This document shows positions 33,915 to 46,493 of a stretch of 64,000 nucleotides of DNA, in pieces. This DNA comes from Telmatactis stephensoni (Eukaryota; Cnidaria; Anthozoa; Actiniaria; Isophelliidae). The stretch lies in NCBI GenBank assembly GCA_029948255.1, contig JALIZF010001528.1:62001-126000 (forward strand). The letters are read 5' to 3'. Within the stretch, counting starts at the first letter, position 1; each line of letters begins with the position of its first letter. The position numbers were made by a program, and so were the translations under genes. The notes under the pieces were generated by a model. That model was not told where the DNA came from. It ran no database searches and worked only from the letters and a program-made list of their open reading frames with translations.

Positions 33915-36900
33915 ATGGATAAACCACAGATCATTTCCCATGTGCAGAAATCTCTTAACTACACGGTTTTTGATGGAAAATGGATTCCTTGTAGTGCAAG
34001 GTTTGTTGTGCTTGGAAATCATGCGAGAGGAACGGGTGCAATGCAGATTTATGAAGTATCACATGGCGATGTTAAATTACTTAAAGATGTAAGATATTTT
34101 ATTTAATTTGAATTAATATGCCAGTATTTTATTTAACTAAAACGTTCCTTGGTGTGTTTTAACAGCTGGCTAAGAAAAGTGGCGAATAAATTGTTCACGT
34201 TGTGAAAATCGAAGAGAGATAATTTGAGTATCTCATCTTTGTATGGCTAAATTTTTGATGTTTTGGGTATTTTAGCAAAAACCTCGCACTTTGAACACTT
34301 TCTGACAGACAGACAAACAATCAGTTAAACAGATGCAACATTCGGGGCACATTATTAGTGCAATACATTGGGAGATTCTCTATATGGCAAACTTCCAAAG
34401 GGACTCTTTATATATAGAAAGAGTTTGCCCTAGATCTTTGTTTGATGTATTTTTGTTATCAGCCACAAGGAATTATACCATTGATTATTCAACCATCTAC
34501 TGTTAGTTAAATATTTGCAGAAGGAATACATGTATGTCATTTTGATACAGACTTCCTGCTTGCTTATATATGTATCTATTCTAATGTTAATGCTAATGAT
34601 TGTGTATCTCTTAGGTGGAGAAAAGAACACCATTTAAATGTGGCACCTTTGGTGCTTCAAGCCTCCAGCAACGTTACTTAGCAACAGGAGATTTTGAAGG
34701 CAAAATGATGATATGGTACTGAAAAACAAAAAATGCAGATTGAAACATTATCAGAGAAAAAATACAAAAATTGCATTATATATTTTAACATTACTGAAAA
34801 TGTTGTTTATTGTTCAGTTTTAGGACCAATTTGAGTATAATTAAAAGCATAATTAGTTTTCAATTAATAAATTGTTCTTTAGGACTTTTAATGCACTTTT
34901 TGCTTTTTTATTGTGATAGTGTTTATCTGCATTTAGCTGTGTTAAAAATGCAGTAGATTAATATATTAACCTTTTGTGTAGTATTTTAAAATGATATGAA
35001 ACAGGCATAAAAATTCCTGAATTTATTTCAAATATTTAATATATTCACTGATTGGTGACATTGTAACCTGTATTTTTTATGCAATATACATTAATGCCAG
35101 CTGTAATTCGGATCAGTTTTTCAAAATCAATTTAGAGCTAACCAAGGGTTAAATCCAAAGAAAACCATTAATTTTATAACTACCACTGATTTTAAGTGGT
35201 AACTCACTTTCAAACAATGAAGCCTTGGGCTTTGGTAAAAATATATCAAAAAAATGTTGTGTGCAGGAGTCAAGTGATACTTACAGTATTACCAGAGATG
35301 TCACAAAAGAAAAAATCCCTTTATCACTTTAAAGCAAAATTGCATTTGTCTATTGTAAACATACATGTATAGATGATTGTTTTCATTTTATGAGAATAAC
35401 ATAATCCAAAGTGAAAGTTTTTGCCCAAATCCCAAGGGTATAGAAACAATTACTAGTCCAACTAGTAAAGAGACCAACTTAGTCCCCAATAGGTCAGAAA
35501 TGCCCTTTACACTTTACATTTATTTACGTATTTTAAATCCAAAGAAAACCACTTTCATCTGGCCTGCATGTATTTATATTGGCTCCACCTATCATCTCTA
35601 CAAAAAAAACAAAAACAAAACACCTCTCCCTTCCCTCCAGCTCCAAAAAATGTAGCTGGCTATCAGTGAAGTAATAAACATTTTTAAATGTTATTAATGG
35701 CATGATTGGTATTTCCCACAGGAACCTTGAGAATACAGAAAGACCTGTCTACTCTGTTAAAGCACACTCACAAATCATAAACGCTATTGATGGTGTAGGT
35801 GGACTAGGGATAGGAGAAGGGGCACCAGAGATTGTCACTGGCAGTAGAGATGGTAATAATGAAGTATAAAAGTGTAGAATGATGCATCCAAATCCTGACT
35901 GTTCTTTAAAGTCAACTAATCACAAACTACAGTACCCAATGTCCATTTTGGTCTCAGCTTCTATGTTTTAAAGGATCAACGTTTGTGAAATTTATTAGTA
36001 AGGTGGCTGTTGATACTGGTAGCTCTTGGACAGTGGACATGCAGTCAACTACATTGTAACTTCATCTTCTTGTCAGTCCTTCCACACCATGTGTCCCTTT
36101 ATAGGGAGGTCACAAAAATTGTAGCAGTAGCAGCAGTTGTAAAAGAAATAAATTATTTGAAATGTACAGTACATGTACTTATATGTAAATTTGGTCTTTA
36201 TCTTGAGAATTTTGTTTTTTGTTTTTTTTCAAAGGGTCTGTATGTGTATGGGATCCTCGTCAAAAAGAAACACCTGTTGCCCAAATGTTACCCGCTGAAG
36301 GACAAGAAGGAAGAGACTGCTGGGCTGTTGCATTTGGTATAACCAGGATTTTTACCCTAACTTAACTATAAATAAATGAAGGGTTCAATGTGAAAATGGC
36401 CTAAGTGACTTTTTGATGATATTTTTTCAATGACAAAATGGTATAATTAACTTTCCTATGCGGGAAAAATCAATCTCAGGACATCCATCAAAAAGTCACT
36501 TAGGTCATTTTCACAGCAAATCCTTCAAATATTAAACCATGGTTGAGGTTCTTGGCAAGATTTTCCATCTACAGTCTGTGACCACTTCTTAATTGGACCC
36601 CTTATTAGACATCACCCTTTATTAAGCAGGCACTAGCTCAGGTCTCGGCCAAAAAGTTCATTACATATTCACTGTAAAATGAACCTCCAATTAGCCGACA
36701 CCTCTATTGAGAGGACACAAGGCAAGGTCCCTAAGGGCCGGTTCACACTAGCAACATAAGCGCAAGCAACGTATGCAGACTCAGTAGCTCATTTATCACT
36801 CCGTGTGAGAAAAAACAAACTTATAATGGCAGAGCAGTATGCTATTGAGTCCGCGTATGCTTATGCGGTGTGTGAACCAACCCAAGGCATCTGCTGAATA

Positions 36901-39305
36901 GATGTACCACTGTATTTAAAATTTTTGCATGTTTGTGAAAAATCCTCCATTGTAATTTGGTCCAGACTGAATCATCATGTACATGCTAAAATAGCAAAGA
37001 TCTTCATAACCTAAAATTTTTTCACAATTTCGAATGTGATTACTTACAGTGCAGTCAGAAAGGATACGCTGTATGCATTCACGTCATATAGTATATCAAT
37101 CAGCATCAGCTATAATAATATATTTTGTCATGTATTTTGAATACAGGCAATGCGTACAACACTTCAGAGCGTGTTGTAGCTGCTGGATATGATAATGGTG
37201 ACATTAAATTGTTTGACTTAAAGAAAATGGCAATCAAATGGGAAACTAACATCAAGAATGGGGTAAGTTTATTGCTCTTTATAACAGATTATCAGATTGC
37301 ATGGGTATCCAGCTATTATGATAGAAATGGCTAGTACAAGTCAAGGCTACTTTATCACTCTTGTATGTCTTACTCTTTGTTTGTTTGTTTGTTTGTCTGT
37401 TTGTTTGTTTGTTTGTTTAATGTTTGTTTGTTTGTTTGTTTATTTGTGTAGTCATTCAGTAGGAGCTAGAGCCAGTCCAGTTTCCCTTACTCACATGCAA
37501 TAGGCCTATAATGGCATCAAAAGTGTTTAATATTGTAACAATTTATGTATATGTACTTTTAATTAATATTATTATAATTATAATTTACTTAAATGCAAGC
37601 AGTCATTGGTTTCTTTATTTATTATTTTATTGATTCATTCACTCTTGTGTTAAAGGTGTGTGGTCTTGAATTTGATCGTAAAGATATACTCATGAATAAA
37701 CTAGTTGCTACAACATTAGAGTCTAAGTTCCATGTCTTTGATGTGAGAACACTACACCCTGATAAAGGATATGCTTCTATGAGTGAAAAGGTATTTTGTA
37801 TTACATGTCATTTGAAGTGAAATTGTGCATTGCTTAAAGAGTACAGCAATGTATGCTGCATTAATTTAAAGTGCATTTGAAGCAGAAATTCAAATACATG
37901 ATCATTCACAATTAAATTTATTGTTTGAAACACATGATTCAAACATTTGAAATGCTAGAAAAAAAGAGATGAAATAAATATATTTATCATATAATTATTT
38001 ATAAAATACCTATATTTCTTAAGTTCGAAAACTTGTTCTTTTCACTAGTGAAAATAACATGTTCTTTTCACTAGTGAAAAGATCATTACCATTGTTAATT
38101 GAGCACATTTACTCTAAAGATAGTTTGTTGTCTCTTGATTTGATAATTATATGATAAATAGAATATTACATGTTCGCTTGGAGATGCGGTTTTATCTTCT
38201 CTTGTTGAAAAGATCTCTCACTCGTTCGCTGCGCTCACTCGTGAGAGATCTTTTCAACACTCGAAGATAAAATCCGTATCTCCGCGCGCCCATGTAATAT
38301 CCTCTCTATATAAATTGAATATTACATCAGTACCAAAAAATACCACTGTTGAACTAAATCAAAATTGTAGTGTACATTTAAGTGTATGTGCAGTGTACAT
38401 CTGCTGTAAAAACAGACATATGAAGTCTAAAGCAGTGTCCATGTTATTTTAAATTATCATTTCAGGCTCATAATTCTACAGTCTGGTGTGCCAGACATCT
38501 CCCACAGAACAGAGATATATTTATGACTTGTGGTGGTTCTGGAACTCTTAATTTATGGAAATAGTAAGGATTTTGTTTAGTATGGTTGTCCATCAATATC
38601 ATCATCATCTACATGTGTATTCTCATTATTTCCACAATTATCATCATCATCATGATCATAATCATCATATTCTACAGTATATTGTCATTATTTTCATCAT
38701 CATCTGATCATCATCATCAAATATTTATATTACATTGTACTGTTAATTCAGCCATCTCAAATTAAAGTGGCCTCTGTGTAACATATATTCAGTGAATTCA
38801 TTGCAATATTTTTCCTTGATTTCTCAGCTCATATCCAGAGAAACGTGTGGAAAAGGATCCAAATGGATTGGAATATGGTGTTGCTGGTTCTGTTGTTCGT
38901 CTTCAAAATGCTACTTTATCTACACAGCCTATTAGTTCTTTAGACTGGAGTCCAGATAAAGTAAGACCTGAAATTCTATGCTACAATATTTATTTCTTCA
39001 TGCATTCATTTTTAATTAATTTATTCTTATTTCATTCATTATTCCTTCCTTTCTTCCTTTCTTCCTTCCTTATTCTTTACCAATTTCATGATTGATTATG
39101 TTTCCAATTCATTTCATTTTTATCCATTTCATTTACTTGATGTTCATATATTTATCCCAATTTCCCTCCCATCTCTTCATTCATTCATCCACATAATCGA
39201 ATGCTATTTATTTTGTTTATATATTTTCAGACTGGACTATGTCTATGTACCTCATTTGACCAAACTCTAAGAGTCATCATTGTCACCAAGATGAACAAAG
39301 TTTAG
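33915..39305 (+). CDS. WDR92: WDR92 (DNAAF10/Monad) WD-repeat protein
   Basis: Nine exons: 33915-34088, 34615-34715, 35722-35852, 36235-36336, 37147-37262, 37656-37790, 38466-38563, 38828-38960 and 39231-39305; 354 residues, close to the vertebrate protein (about 357). Diagnostic stretches include [20 protein letters not shown] near the start, [55 protein letters not shown] and the C-terminal [18 protein letters not shown] repeats span nearly all of it as one beta propeller. In animals WDR92 works with the R2TP/prefoldin-like co-chaperone to preassemble axonemal dynein arms, so it implies motile cilia or flagella. All splice sites are GT-AG and the frame is unbroken. Several MITEs sit in the introns. 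Confidence 0.97.
36392..36514. mobile_element. Small MITE in WDR92 intron 4
   Basis: Termini GTGAAAATGGCCTAAGTGAC / GTCACTTAGGTCATTTTCAC with about 29-bp arms (one mismatch) and a non-coding AT-rich interior. Confidence 0.85.
36737..36888. mobile_element. MITE with GGTTCACACTA-type ends in WDR92 intron 4
   Basis: Left end GGGCCGGTTCACACTAGCAA and right end GTGTGTGAACCAACCC are imperfect inverted copies, with inner cataagcgcaagc...cgtatgc / gcgtatgcttatg also paired. Confidence 0.7.
37374..37442. repeat. TTTG microsatellite in WDR92 intron 5
   Basis: About 70 bp of GTTT repeats with few interruptions. Confidence 0.9.
38158..38306. mobile_element. Foldback MITE in WDR92 intron 6
   Basis: Ends aatattacatg / catgtaatat, with inner arms TTGAAAAGATCTCTCACTCG / CGTGAGAGATCTTTTCAAC around a tight GCTGCGCTC centre. 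Same style as the foldbacks at 56595 and 63685 but different sequence. Confidence 0.8.
38590..38725. repeat. ATC/TCA microsatellite in WDR92 intron 7
   Basis: Interrupted runs of atcatcatc and atgatcatc. Confidence 0.75.
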
Positions 39306-40127
39306 CAATTCTTAGAAATATTTTACTCAATTTTGTACAGTCATGTTGTATATTTATGCTTTGAGAAGTGCAGTCATCAAGTAAATATTACCATTGTTTG
39401 TGTATATTAAGTTTTCAGTGATATAGGCTTAATATAAGTGACATCAGGAGAGCTTAATAACTATAAGACTAAGACTCTACTCACACCCTAATAAACATCA
39501 GTGGCCAAGTCTGATGTGCTGCCCCTACATGTAGCTAGCTACATTTGAGCTATTTGGAGAACTTGGCTCATGTGAATTCAGCTGGTGCTGAATGCAAATG
39601 CATGGGAAACATGTATATTTTTTAGCATGCATGTGCAAGTGGTTGTTAACAAGCAGTTCCAAAAAACCCAAATGTTATGTATCATCAGTCTATAGTTGAC
39701 ACAGTGTTCTCCTGATGAAATGTTACGAGTCCACCCAATGCCAATGTGTAGTTCCAGAAAATATCCATACCCCCACCACAGAGGGAATTGGAAATTTTGG
39801 AGGGGAGGGGGGGTCAGAGAAGAATAAAAATGGAAGTTCCAGGTGTTGGCAGTATGGATATTTTCTGGAACTGCACAATTTGCATCCTGGACAATTTTTT
39901 ATATAATTTGACAGTTTTGAAAAAGAGAATAAATTATAAATACAATATTCAAAGTGGTACAATATTTAATCCTGGCATGGTCCCAATGTATGACACAGTG
40001 CAGGTGTTTGCAGTCTATGTCGGGCTTCCTGTGTATGGAAAGCGCTTGCGCAAACGATGTGCTTACATGCAAAATCTTGTCAAGGTTTCATCAGTTTCAG
40101 TTTTGAAGACGCATCTTAAAAGCAGAA
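39306..40127. other. Intergenic between WDR92 and the TPM-RING gene, with one MITE
   Basis: Same-strand genes 822 bp apart. At 39749-39873 a foldback with ends GTTCCAGAAAATATCCATAC / GTATGGATATTTTCTGGAAC encloses a G-rich centre. The remainder is 3' UTR and promoter with no further gene. Confidence 0.6.
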
Positions 40128-41315
40128 ATGAAGAGTTCTAAGGGTTTTCTGTTTGTGATTTCCTTTTTCTGTACGTTCACAACAACATTCAGTAAAGGAT
40201 GGCATAAAGACAGCTTTCCTCACCCAGTAAAAGACAAACGTTATTGTGGAAGAGGAGAAGTTGAGTCGTGGATCTGCGACCCCGATAGAGTCCTCGAATA
40301 CGAAGAAGCTAACATTCTTGAGGAAATGCTTCAGTTTACGGCTAAAGAAACAAATTCTGGATGTTCGGACGACTCTAGTAGACCAGGCTATCAACTGGGA
40401 GTCGCTATCATGAAGAAGATGGCAGTCCCTTCAGAAATGACCAAAGAAGACTTCGCCAAAGATTTCGCTCGACATTTGCACAATCAATGGGGAGTTGGAC
40501 ATTCAGGTTGTGATGACGGAGCACTTTTGCTGTTGTCCATTCAAGACAGACAGATTTATATTTCTACAGGACGTAAGGCGAAGGAAAAACTCTCAGACGA
40601 TCAGATCGATATTATTATTGACAAAGTGAAGTCTTCTCTACGTAAGGAGGAATATGGAAAGGCTGTGCATTTGAGTGCTGACTTGATGAATAAGGTCTTT
40701 AGTGGAGAGAAACTGAAAGCTAGCGGACATTCATTCTATGCATTGCTTTGGTTCATTTTCTTCCTGGCCATTGCTTTAGGAAGTATTATATATAGCATTT
40801 ACAAGAACCGACAGTATGAGAATTGCCAGGAAAAATTGAAAAGAATTGAAAGGGAAAGAAATGCAGCAAAGAACAGCAAAAGTTATGTGTCAGCTTCCTG
40901 TCCCATCTGTCTTGAGGATTTCACCCCACAAATGCGTACAAGGCTTTTGCTTTGTGGCCATAAATACTGTGAGCCTTGTTTGACGAAATGGTTAGAGACC
41001 AACGCTACTTGCCCAATATGCAGACAATCTACAAGTCGTAAGGAAGATGAAGAAACTGATGAACCTACTGTACTTGACTTCTTCCCAGAACTTGCCTTTC
41101 GACTTGTCTGTCTTCAAAGGCAATACCCAGGCTTTATAACTCAAGACATGATTCATCACTGGACGTCAAGGCAGTTTACAGACAGTTTCGTCAATGACCC
41201 TGCCTTCAGCCGAGCTAAGCCATTTAGGTCAACAGGGACTGGAAGTTATGGAAGTGGCAGAGGATTTGGTGGAGGGAGCTGCAGTGGTGGTGGTGGCAGT
41301 GGAGGGAGTTGGTAA
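40128..41315 (+). CDS. TPM-domain, single-pass membrane, RING-finger protein
   Basis: Single exon, 395 residues, with a start codon giving a signal peptide (residues 1-22, hydrophobic). A TPM domain follows at about 46-195 (GYQLGVAIMKK, WGVGHSGCDDGALLLLSIQD, YISTGRKAKEKLSDDQID). This fold is shared by bacterial YgcG-like proteins, plant Psb32/TLP18.3 and the nematode receptor modulator MOLO-1. A transmembrane segment lies at about 203-226, then a short coiled stretch and a C3HC4 RING (C258, C261, C276, H278, C281, C284, C295, C298) predicted to be cytosolic. The Gly/Ser tail ending GGSGGSW resembles tails of bacterial TPM proteins. Predicted role: a membrane E3 ubiquitin ligase whose TPM part faces the lumen or outside. 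Substrate unknown. It lacks introns, unlike all neighbours except the transposons. Confidence 0.85.
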   Translation: MKSSKGFLFVISFFCTFTTTFSKGWHKDSFPHPVKDKRYCGRGEVESWICDPDRVLEYEEANILEEMLQFTAKETNSGCSDDSSRPGYQLGVAIMKKMAVPSEMTKEDFAKDFARHLHNQWGVGHSGCDDGALLLLSIQDRQIYISTGRKAKEKLSDDQIDIIIDKVKSSLRKEEYGKAVHLSADLMNKVFSGEKLKASGHSFYALLWFIFFLAIALGSIIYSIYKNRQYENCQEKLKRIERERNAAKNSKSYVSASCPICLEDFTPQMRTRLLLCGHKYCEPCLTKWLETNATCPICRQSTSRKEDEETDEPTVLDFFPELAFRLVCLQRQYPGFITQDMIHHWTSRQFTDSFVNDPAFSRAKPFRSTGTGSYGSGRGFGGGSCSGGGGSGGSW

Positions 41316-43004
41316 AGACAAAATCATTTAATGGAGATCACGGTGACTCCAGATCTTCTATTCAATCTGTTTGACCTTCTTTATTTTAGTAGTACAGGCA
41401 GATTGAATTTGAAGAAATGGAGAAATACCCTAGAAGACTCAGACTACTCTTATGAAGGGGCTGTTGTGTATAAAAATGGGCTGGCACTTTATTGTAAACC
41501 AAATGTGAATGTAGAATTAAAAATTCTAGGTCTACCGATTGTATGTACCTTATATGGTTAATGTAGTTTTAGAGTGGTTTCACAAATGAACTTGACTGTT
41601 TAAATATTACTGTAAAATATTTTAGACAATTTGAATAGCAGATATAATCTACTGTGGTACTTGATAGACCATATTGGTCCCACCTTGAATGAATTAATAT
41701 TTTAAACAGTATTATGGGATGCGAGGGGGGAGGGGGGGGGGACATTCTTGATTACAATGTAGCTGTAAGTTTGCAGACCTGCCAACCCAAAGATCTCAAG
41801 TCTGGAGAAATGTCCCTTGAACCTGGCCAAGAGATGTTGATAATTACCAGATTCACTTACTTTTACTGCATTGTTTCTGCCTGGGGAGGGTGGGGGACTG
41901 GGGAAAGATGCCCTTTTGAATAATTCCCATCAAGCAATTTATCCAGGAGATTTCAATTTCTACTTGGGAGACAACGTCAATCTGGAGACTCCTGGATAAA
42001 TCTGGAGAGTTGGCAGCTCTGAGTTTGCAACTTCAAAATCTGGAAGTAGGGAAGCTTGTATGAATTCACATTTTCCTGATAATTCCCATAATATTGCTTA
42101 AAATTTCACTTATTCAAAATGGAATCCATATTGGTAAAAGCTCAACAATTAACTATCCACTGCTGAAAATTAGATTTTACTTATAAAAAATGGGCATGAA
42201 AAGATACTCTAGATGGGAGTATGTCACCTCGTGAAAATTTATTCAACTAAAGTAAATGGAAATTTAAACAAAGCTCCTCCATGTAACTGCAGATTTTTAC
42301 AATTAAAATGACAAAACAAGCTTCAAGCTTGTGCAAAGAGTAACAAAAATTATTTCTAGTAAAATGTTTTAGAAGAAGCTATGTATATATTTATAGACAT
42401 ATATCTCAGTGATTTTATCAGGAGCCTAAATTTGTGAGTTTGCTATGACAGAGCACAACACTAAAACTAAAGCCTGCAATATATTGCACTATATAGAAGT
42501 AAACAGTCCTAATTTAAAAAATGACTTACAGTAGCAGTGATATTTACATTGTAATGAAAGTTGGATAGAAAAATAAAGCTTTATTTATTAAGGTTCATAA
42601 ATGACAAACTCTTTGGTAGATACAACTGTATCCATAACATGTTTGTTCCTTTTGACTATATATACACAGAAATGCCGGAAAATCAACAAATCAAGCAACA
42701 ACGAAAGTCCCAAACAAAATGTTGATATGCCTGAAATAATTTCAAACTCTCTTTTCTCAACACATCACATCAAGCTCCAAAGTAGTAATTAAATATACCA
42801 TTTTCAAACAATGAATAATGTTAATTATTAACAAGATGAATTTCAGATACAAAGTTACGGAGCTGAATAAGTGTTCAATATGTAGGATCTCCACACTGCT
42901 GCCTTGCCCAACTAATCCAACAGTGATAGAATACAATGACTGTGAATCATCTGTGATTACTGGCATGGAATACCAAAAAGTCTTGAAAAACACAGTGACC
43001 AGTT
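41316..43004. other. Convergent intergenic region, no gene recognised
   Basis: Lies between the 3' ends of the TPM-RING (+) and TTC9-like (-) genes. AT-rich, with an AATAAA at 42571-42576 that could serve the plus-strand transcript. A 76-codon frame at 41331 overlaps the presumed 3' UTR and shows no domain. Confidence 0.45.
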
Positions 43005-44396
43005 TCATTCTGACATTTTTTCAAACATGGCTGCATAAGTTTTCTTCTCCTTTTCAACTGCTTTCTTAAATTCTTTGTTCAGAAGTGCCAATGTTCTTTT
43101 TATCCCACTGTCTGCAATATTAGTCAATAACAATAGAAATCAACTTCATACACATACTGGTGAAATAATTCTCTACTATTCTTATTGAGTATTCATTATA
43201 TTTTGAAGGAGAATACTTGTCGAGCATACCCAATCCTTTACATTGGAGTCCTTCCCCCCCCCCCCAATCCCCACCCTCCTATATATCTATAGATACCTTT
43301 TCCCTGGGTCCAAACTGGAAACTGGAAAACTGTACTGAGTTTAGGACTTCAGATAAACTATAAAGTGGGAGTGAGTCTAGTGATTAATTTAGAGTATTTC
43401 CTCTCACCAGCTGGTTCAAGTTGATGGGCCTTTGTCAGGTCTTCTCTTGCTCTATCAATATCTTGTAGATTCATATAAGCCTGACCACGTCTGTACAAAG
43501 CTTTAGCATTATTAGGTTGATGTGCCAGCACCTAAATAATTGGGCCATGAATTCATTGCAATAAAAGTAAAATACGGTAGATTAATATATAGATTATTAT
43601 CATTCCCTTTCACCTAAGAGCTACTGTGCTAACCCCTCCCTCCCCCTCCCCCTCCAATCAGTGGTCAAAACCTCTAGGTTAGGAGGCAGCTAGTGCACTG
43701 GGCAATCTGAATGCTGTGTTTGTACTTAAGTGATATGAACTCCATTACTTTTACAAGAGGTTTTAGAAAAACAAATATCGAACAAACTTAATTATTGAAA
43801 AAAAGAAAATGCTGGGAGATTATGATAAGAAACCCAGCCTGAAAAAGTCCCACTGCCGGGAATTTTATAACTGCGTACTACATGTATAGATTTATTCACC
43901 TTTGAAGAATAATCTAACACTTTGGGCCATCTAGAACCAGCAATATGACAAGCTAAAAAGAATATGATAAGGAATTAACTGAGAAATTAAATGAAAAATA
44001 TGTAAGTCTTATATTAAGTTATGTATTAAGCTTATACTATGATATTAGTTATATCAAACATCCAAGTCAATTTTTGCGCAGCCAATTAATACCAGCTAAG
44101 TTGTTGTAGCAAGTACACTCTGTTTGCTGTGCCTTCTGTTTGAAATCCTCTGATAATTCGCTCTCTCCATTCGCAATGGAAAGGAAAGGTTGCTCGACGA
44201 CAAGACCTTTGACGTACAACAATGCTCGATGATACTTCTTCATAGCATTTTTATAGTCCTTTTGCTTATAAAAAGTGTTTCCTTCATCTTTTAGAATAAT
44301 TGATTGTTGTAGTTTGTCTTGTTTGGTTAATGAAGAGTTGGAGTTTTTTTCCTCTGAAAACAAAGTCTCATTTTCTTCCTCTTTCTCGTTCGCCAT
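43005..44396 (-). CDS. TTC9: TTC9-family TPR protein
   Basis: Exons (minus): 44093-44396, 43900-43952, 43408-43531 and 43005-43111; 195 residues. After an acidic, low-complexity start (about 1-28) come TPR helices: KDEGNTFYKQKDYKNAMKKY (about 36-55) with HRALLYVKGL, then CYNNLAACHI and NAKALYRRGQAYMNLQDIDR, and a long basic helix ending in KKTYAAMFEKM. The order and spacing, including the loop between the first two TPRs, fit TTC9C/TTC9. Such TPRs often bind Hsp90-type C-terminal peptides, and the TTC9 proteins are linked to Hsp90 and actin-related functions. Whether this one does is inference. All junctions are in phase. Confidence 0.88.
43205..43262. repeat. Fragment of the GGAGTCC/poly-C MITE family
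   Basis: gtcgagcatacccaatcctt and the following cattggagtccttcccc match the right end of the element at 60170-60585, apart from a few changes. Confidence 0.65.
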
Positions 44397-44606
44397 TTTA
44401 TTTTTTTGGGATGAGCCCGCGATGCAGAGGTCACCACAGGAAACCCAGTGGCATATTTGTCCAAAACACAGGAAACCCAGGTATTAATAAAGCGCATTTC
44501 ACGTCTCAACGCGCAGTTTACAGTGGAGAAATCCCTAATACTCTCTCACACACTCCTTACTACATTAAATATTCTAAACATCCAAAACTCACCAGTTCGT
44601 TTTTGA

Positions 44607-44771
44607 TAGAGGGAGGACAGCTTGAGGACCCGGAGAAAAACCCTCGAAGCAAGGGAGAGAACAACTAACAAACTCAACTCACATGAAGTGCATGCCCCGT
44701 CCGGGAATCGAACCGTGGGCCACAGCGGTGAGAGGCGAGAGGTCTAACCACACGACCACCCTTGCTCCCCA
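44607..44771 (-). mobile_element. tRNA-derived SINE, copy 2
   Basis: On the minus strand: tRNA-like head GGTCGTGTGGTTAGACC, perfect B box GGTTCGATTCC, and a tail with CATGTGAGTTGAGTTTG and CGAGGGTTTTTCTCCGGGTC as in the copy at 31279-31465. It lies upstream of the TTC9-like gene. Confidence 0.85.
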
Positions 44772-46493
44772 CCAAATTGTGTGAGTCGATTCATTTGGTC
44801 TTTTAGTTTATCAACTCGTTCAAGCTAATAAAATTAGAGTTTTACTTTTGCAAATTTTACTTAGCGCAACATTTGTAGAAGAACCATGGTTTAACTATGG
44901 CGCCTTACACGGACGTTGCGAAAAAAAAAATGTTGTTTATCCCATTGTTTATCATTTGGAAATCATGATCAAAAATAACTCTATCGCAAAAATTGTATCT
45001 AATTGCAGCCTTGTTAAATACTACTTCTTCCCCCCCCCCCCCCCCCCCCCCTTTCTAATGGTCCGTCCCTTATTAGTAGTCACCATCCATGGCAATCAGA
45101 TAATCTGATACTTGCACGGGTACCCTAGCTTGCTACGTACAGGTTTTTTCGTTAAAAGATGACGCATAATACGTACAATTGTAGATCCCCAAAAGCTCCT
45201 TATCACGTACTCGATGATATTGTAGATTCGCTAGCCATTTTAGAATTAACGAGAAACTGATTAGAGGCTATCAATCCCCATTTATTTCTTTTCGGTTCGA
45301 GCTTGATGATACCGCTGCAACACACAACGAACACGCAAGCGTAGGGCATGATAGGGCATAACTAATCGAGAAGATAATCCTAATCGAGAGGATAATCCTA
45401 ATCCTAACATACCGAATAATAAAAAGGAAAGGGGAGGGGGAAGAGAAAGGAATGGAACCTTCTCCTCTTTCTCTTCACATTCTCCTCGCTTGGATGCCTG
45501 CTTTGCAGGCTATAGAGGCACTCATATTTACTTTGCTACTTTACAAATTGGCCGATACTCTACCACATTTTGTAACACCTTTGAAGTCCCACTCTATTAA
45601 ATCACCTAAAGAGTATTTTACTTAAATGCTTTTCAAGAAAAACAGTGCATGAATGTGTGAGGCAAAATTGCGATTGAAAATAAAAACGGCAAAAAAAGAC
45701 CGTGTAGCGTTATTCCTCGAGTCTCGTTCATAGAATCGAATAGAATCTGTTTTAAACGACTGTAGATCCTATACTAGAGTTTTGTTGGACTATAGATGTA
45801 GCAACAAGTATTCGAGACAGTTGAATGAGATCGATCGGCTCTTATCTGGAGTGACGAGAGGCATTTGAACTAACGGCACAATCGAAGGACCAAATCTAAC
45901 CCAAATGGAGAGGTCAATTTCCTTAACTGAAAGAAAAAGGACAAAAGAAAGGAGCTACAGGGCCGTAGCAAGCCTTCAAAAAGTGGGAGGCACAAAATCA
46001 CTATGCATCACGTGAAGTATAATTCACATTTATGTTTTTATTATAATTCAACTTTTTTTCTTGGTCTTTTTTTTTTTTAATATTCTCAGAAAAACTGAGG
46101 GGTGATGTGCCCCTCCCAAGCCCTGTGGGCGCTACAGCCCTGTAACTGATCTATTATTTAATTATTGATACACTCCAGAAATACTACATTTTATTTTTGA
46201 CGATCCGATTTAATTTCATAGGAATCGCGCGTTCTGGTTGGTTCATTGGCAGTCCGGATTTTCCCATCCTGACCCGGAAAACCGGAGTCGACAACGAAAT
46301 CGGACCGCTCACATAAAACAAACACAAAAGACAACAATAACGTAACAATTACAGCAAAATTCACAGAAAAATTAATCACTTTATTATGGTCATTCCGCCA
46401 TAATGCATGGTAGAAGAAGAAGACGTTTTGTTCGTCTACAAAATATATCAATTTCGTTATCATGATATATGTTATCAATTCACATTGAAAATA
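44772..46493. other. Intergenic between TTC9-like and TRAF, with a MITE and a poly-C tract
   Basis: No gene. A poly-C run of about 20 at 45031-45050. A 185-bp foldback at 45958-46142 has hAT-like ends CAGGGCCGTAGCA / GCTACAGCCCTG, with no clear target duplication. Short repeats of aatcctaatcgagagg occur around 45366-45410. Confidence 0.6.

Noticed and set aside
41331..41561. 76-codon frame after the TPM-RING gene
   Set aside because: Lies in the presumed 3' UTR and has no recognisable features.
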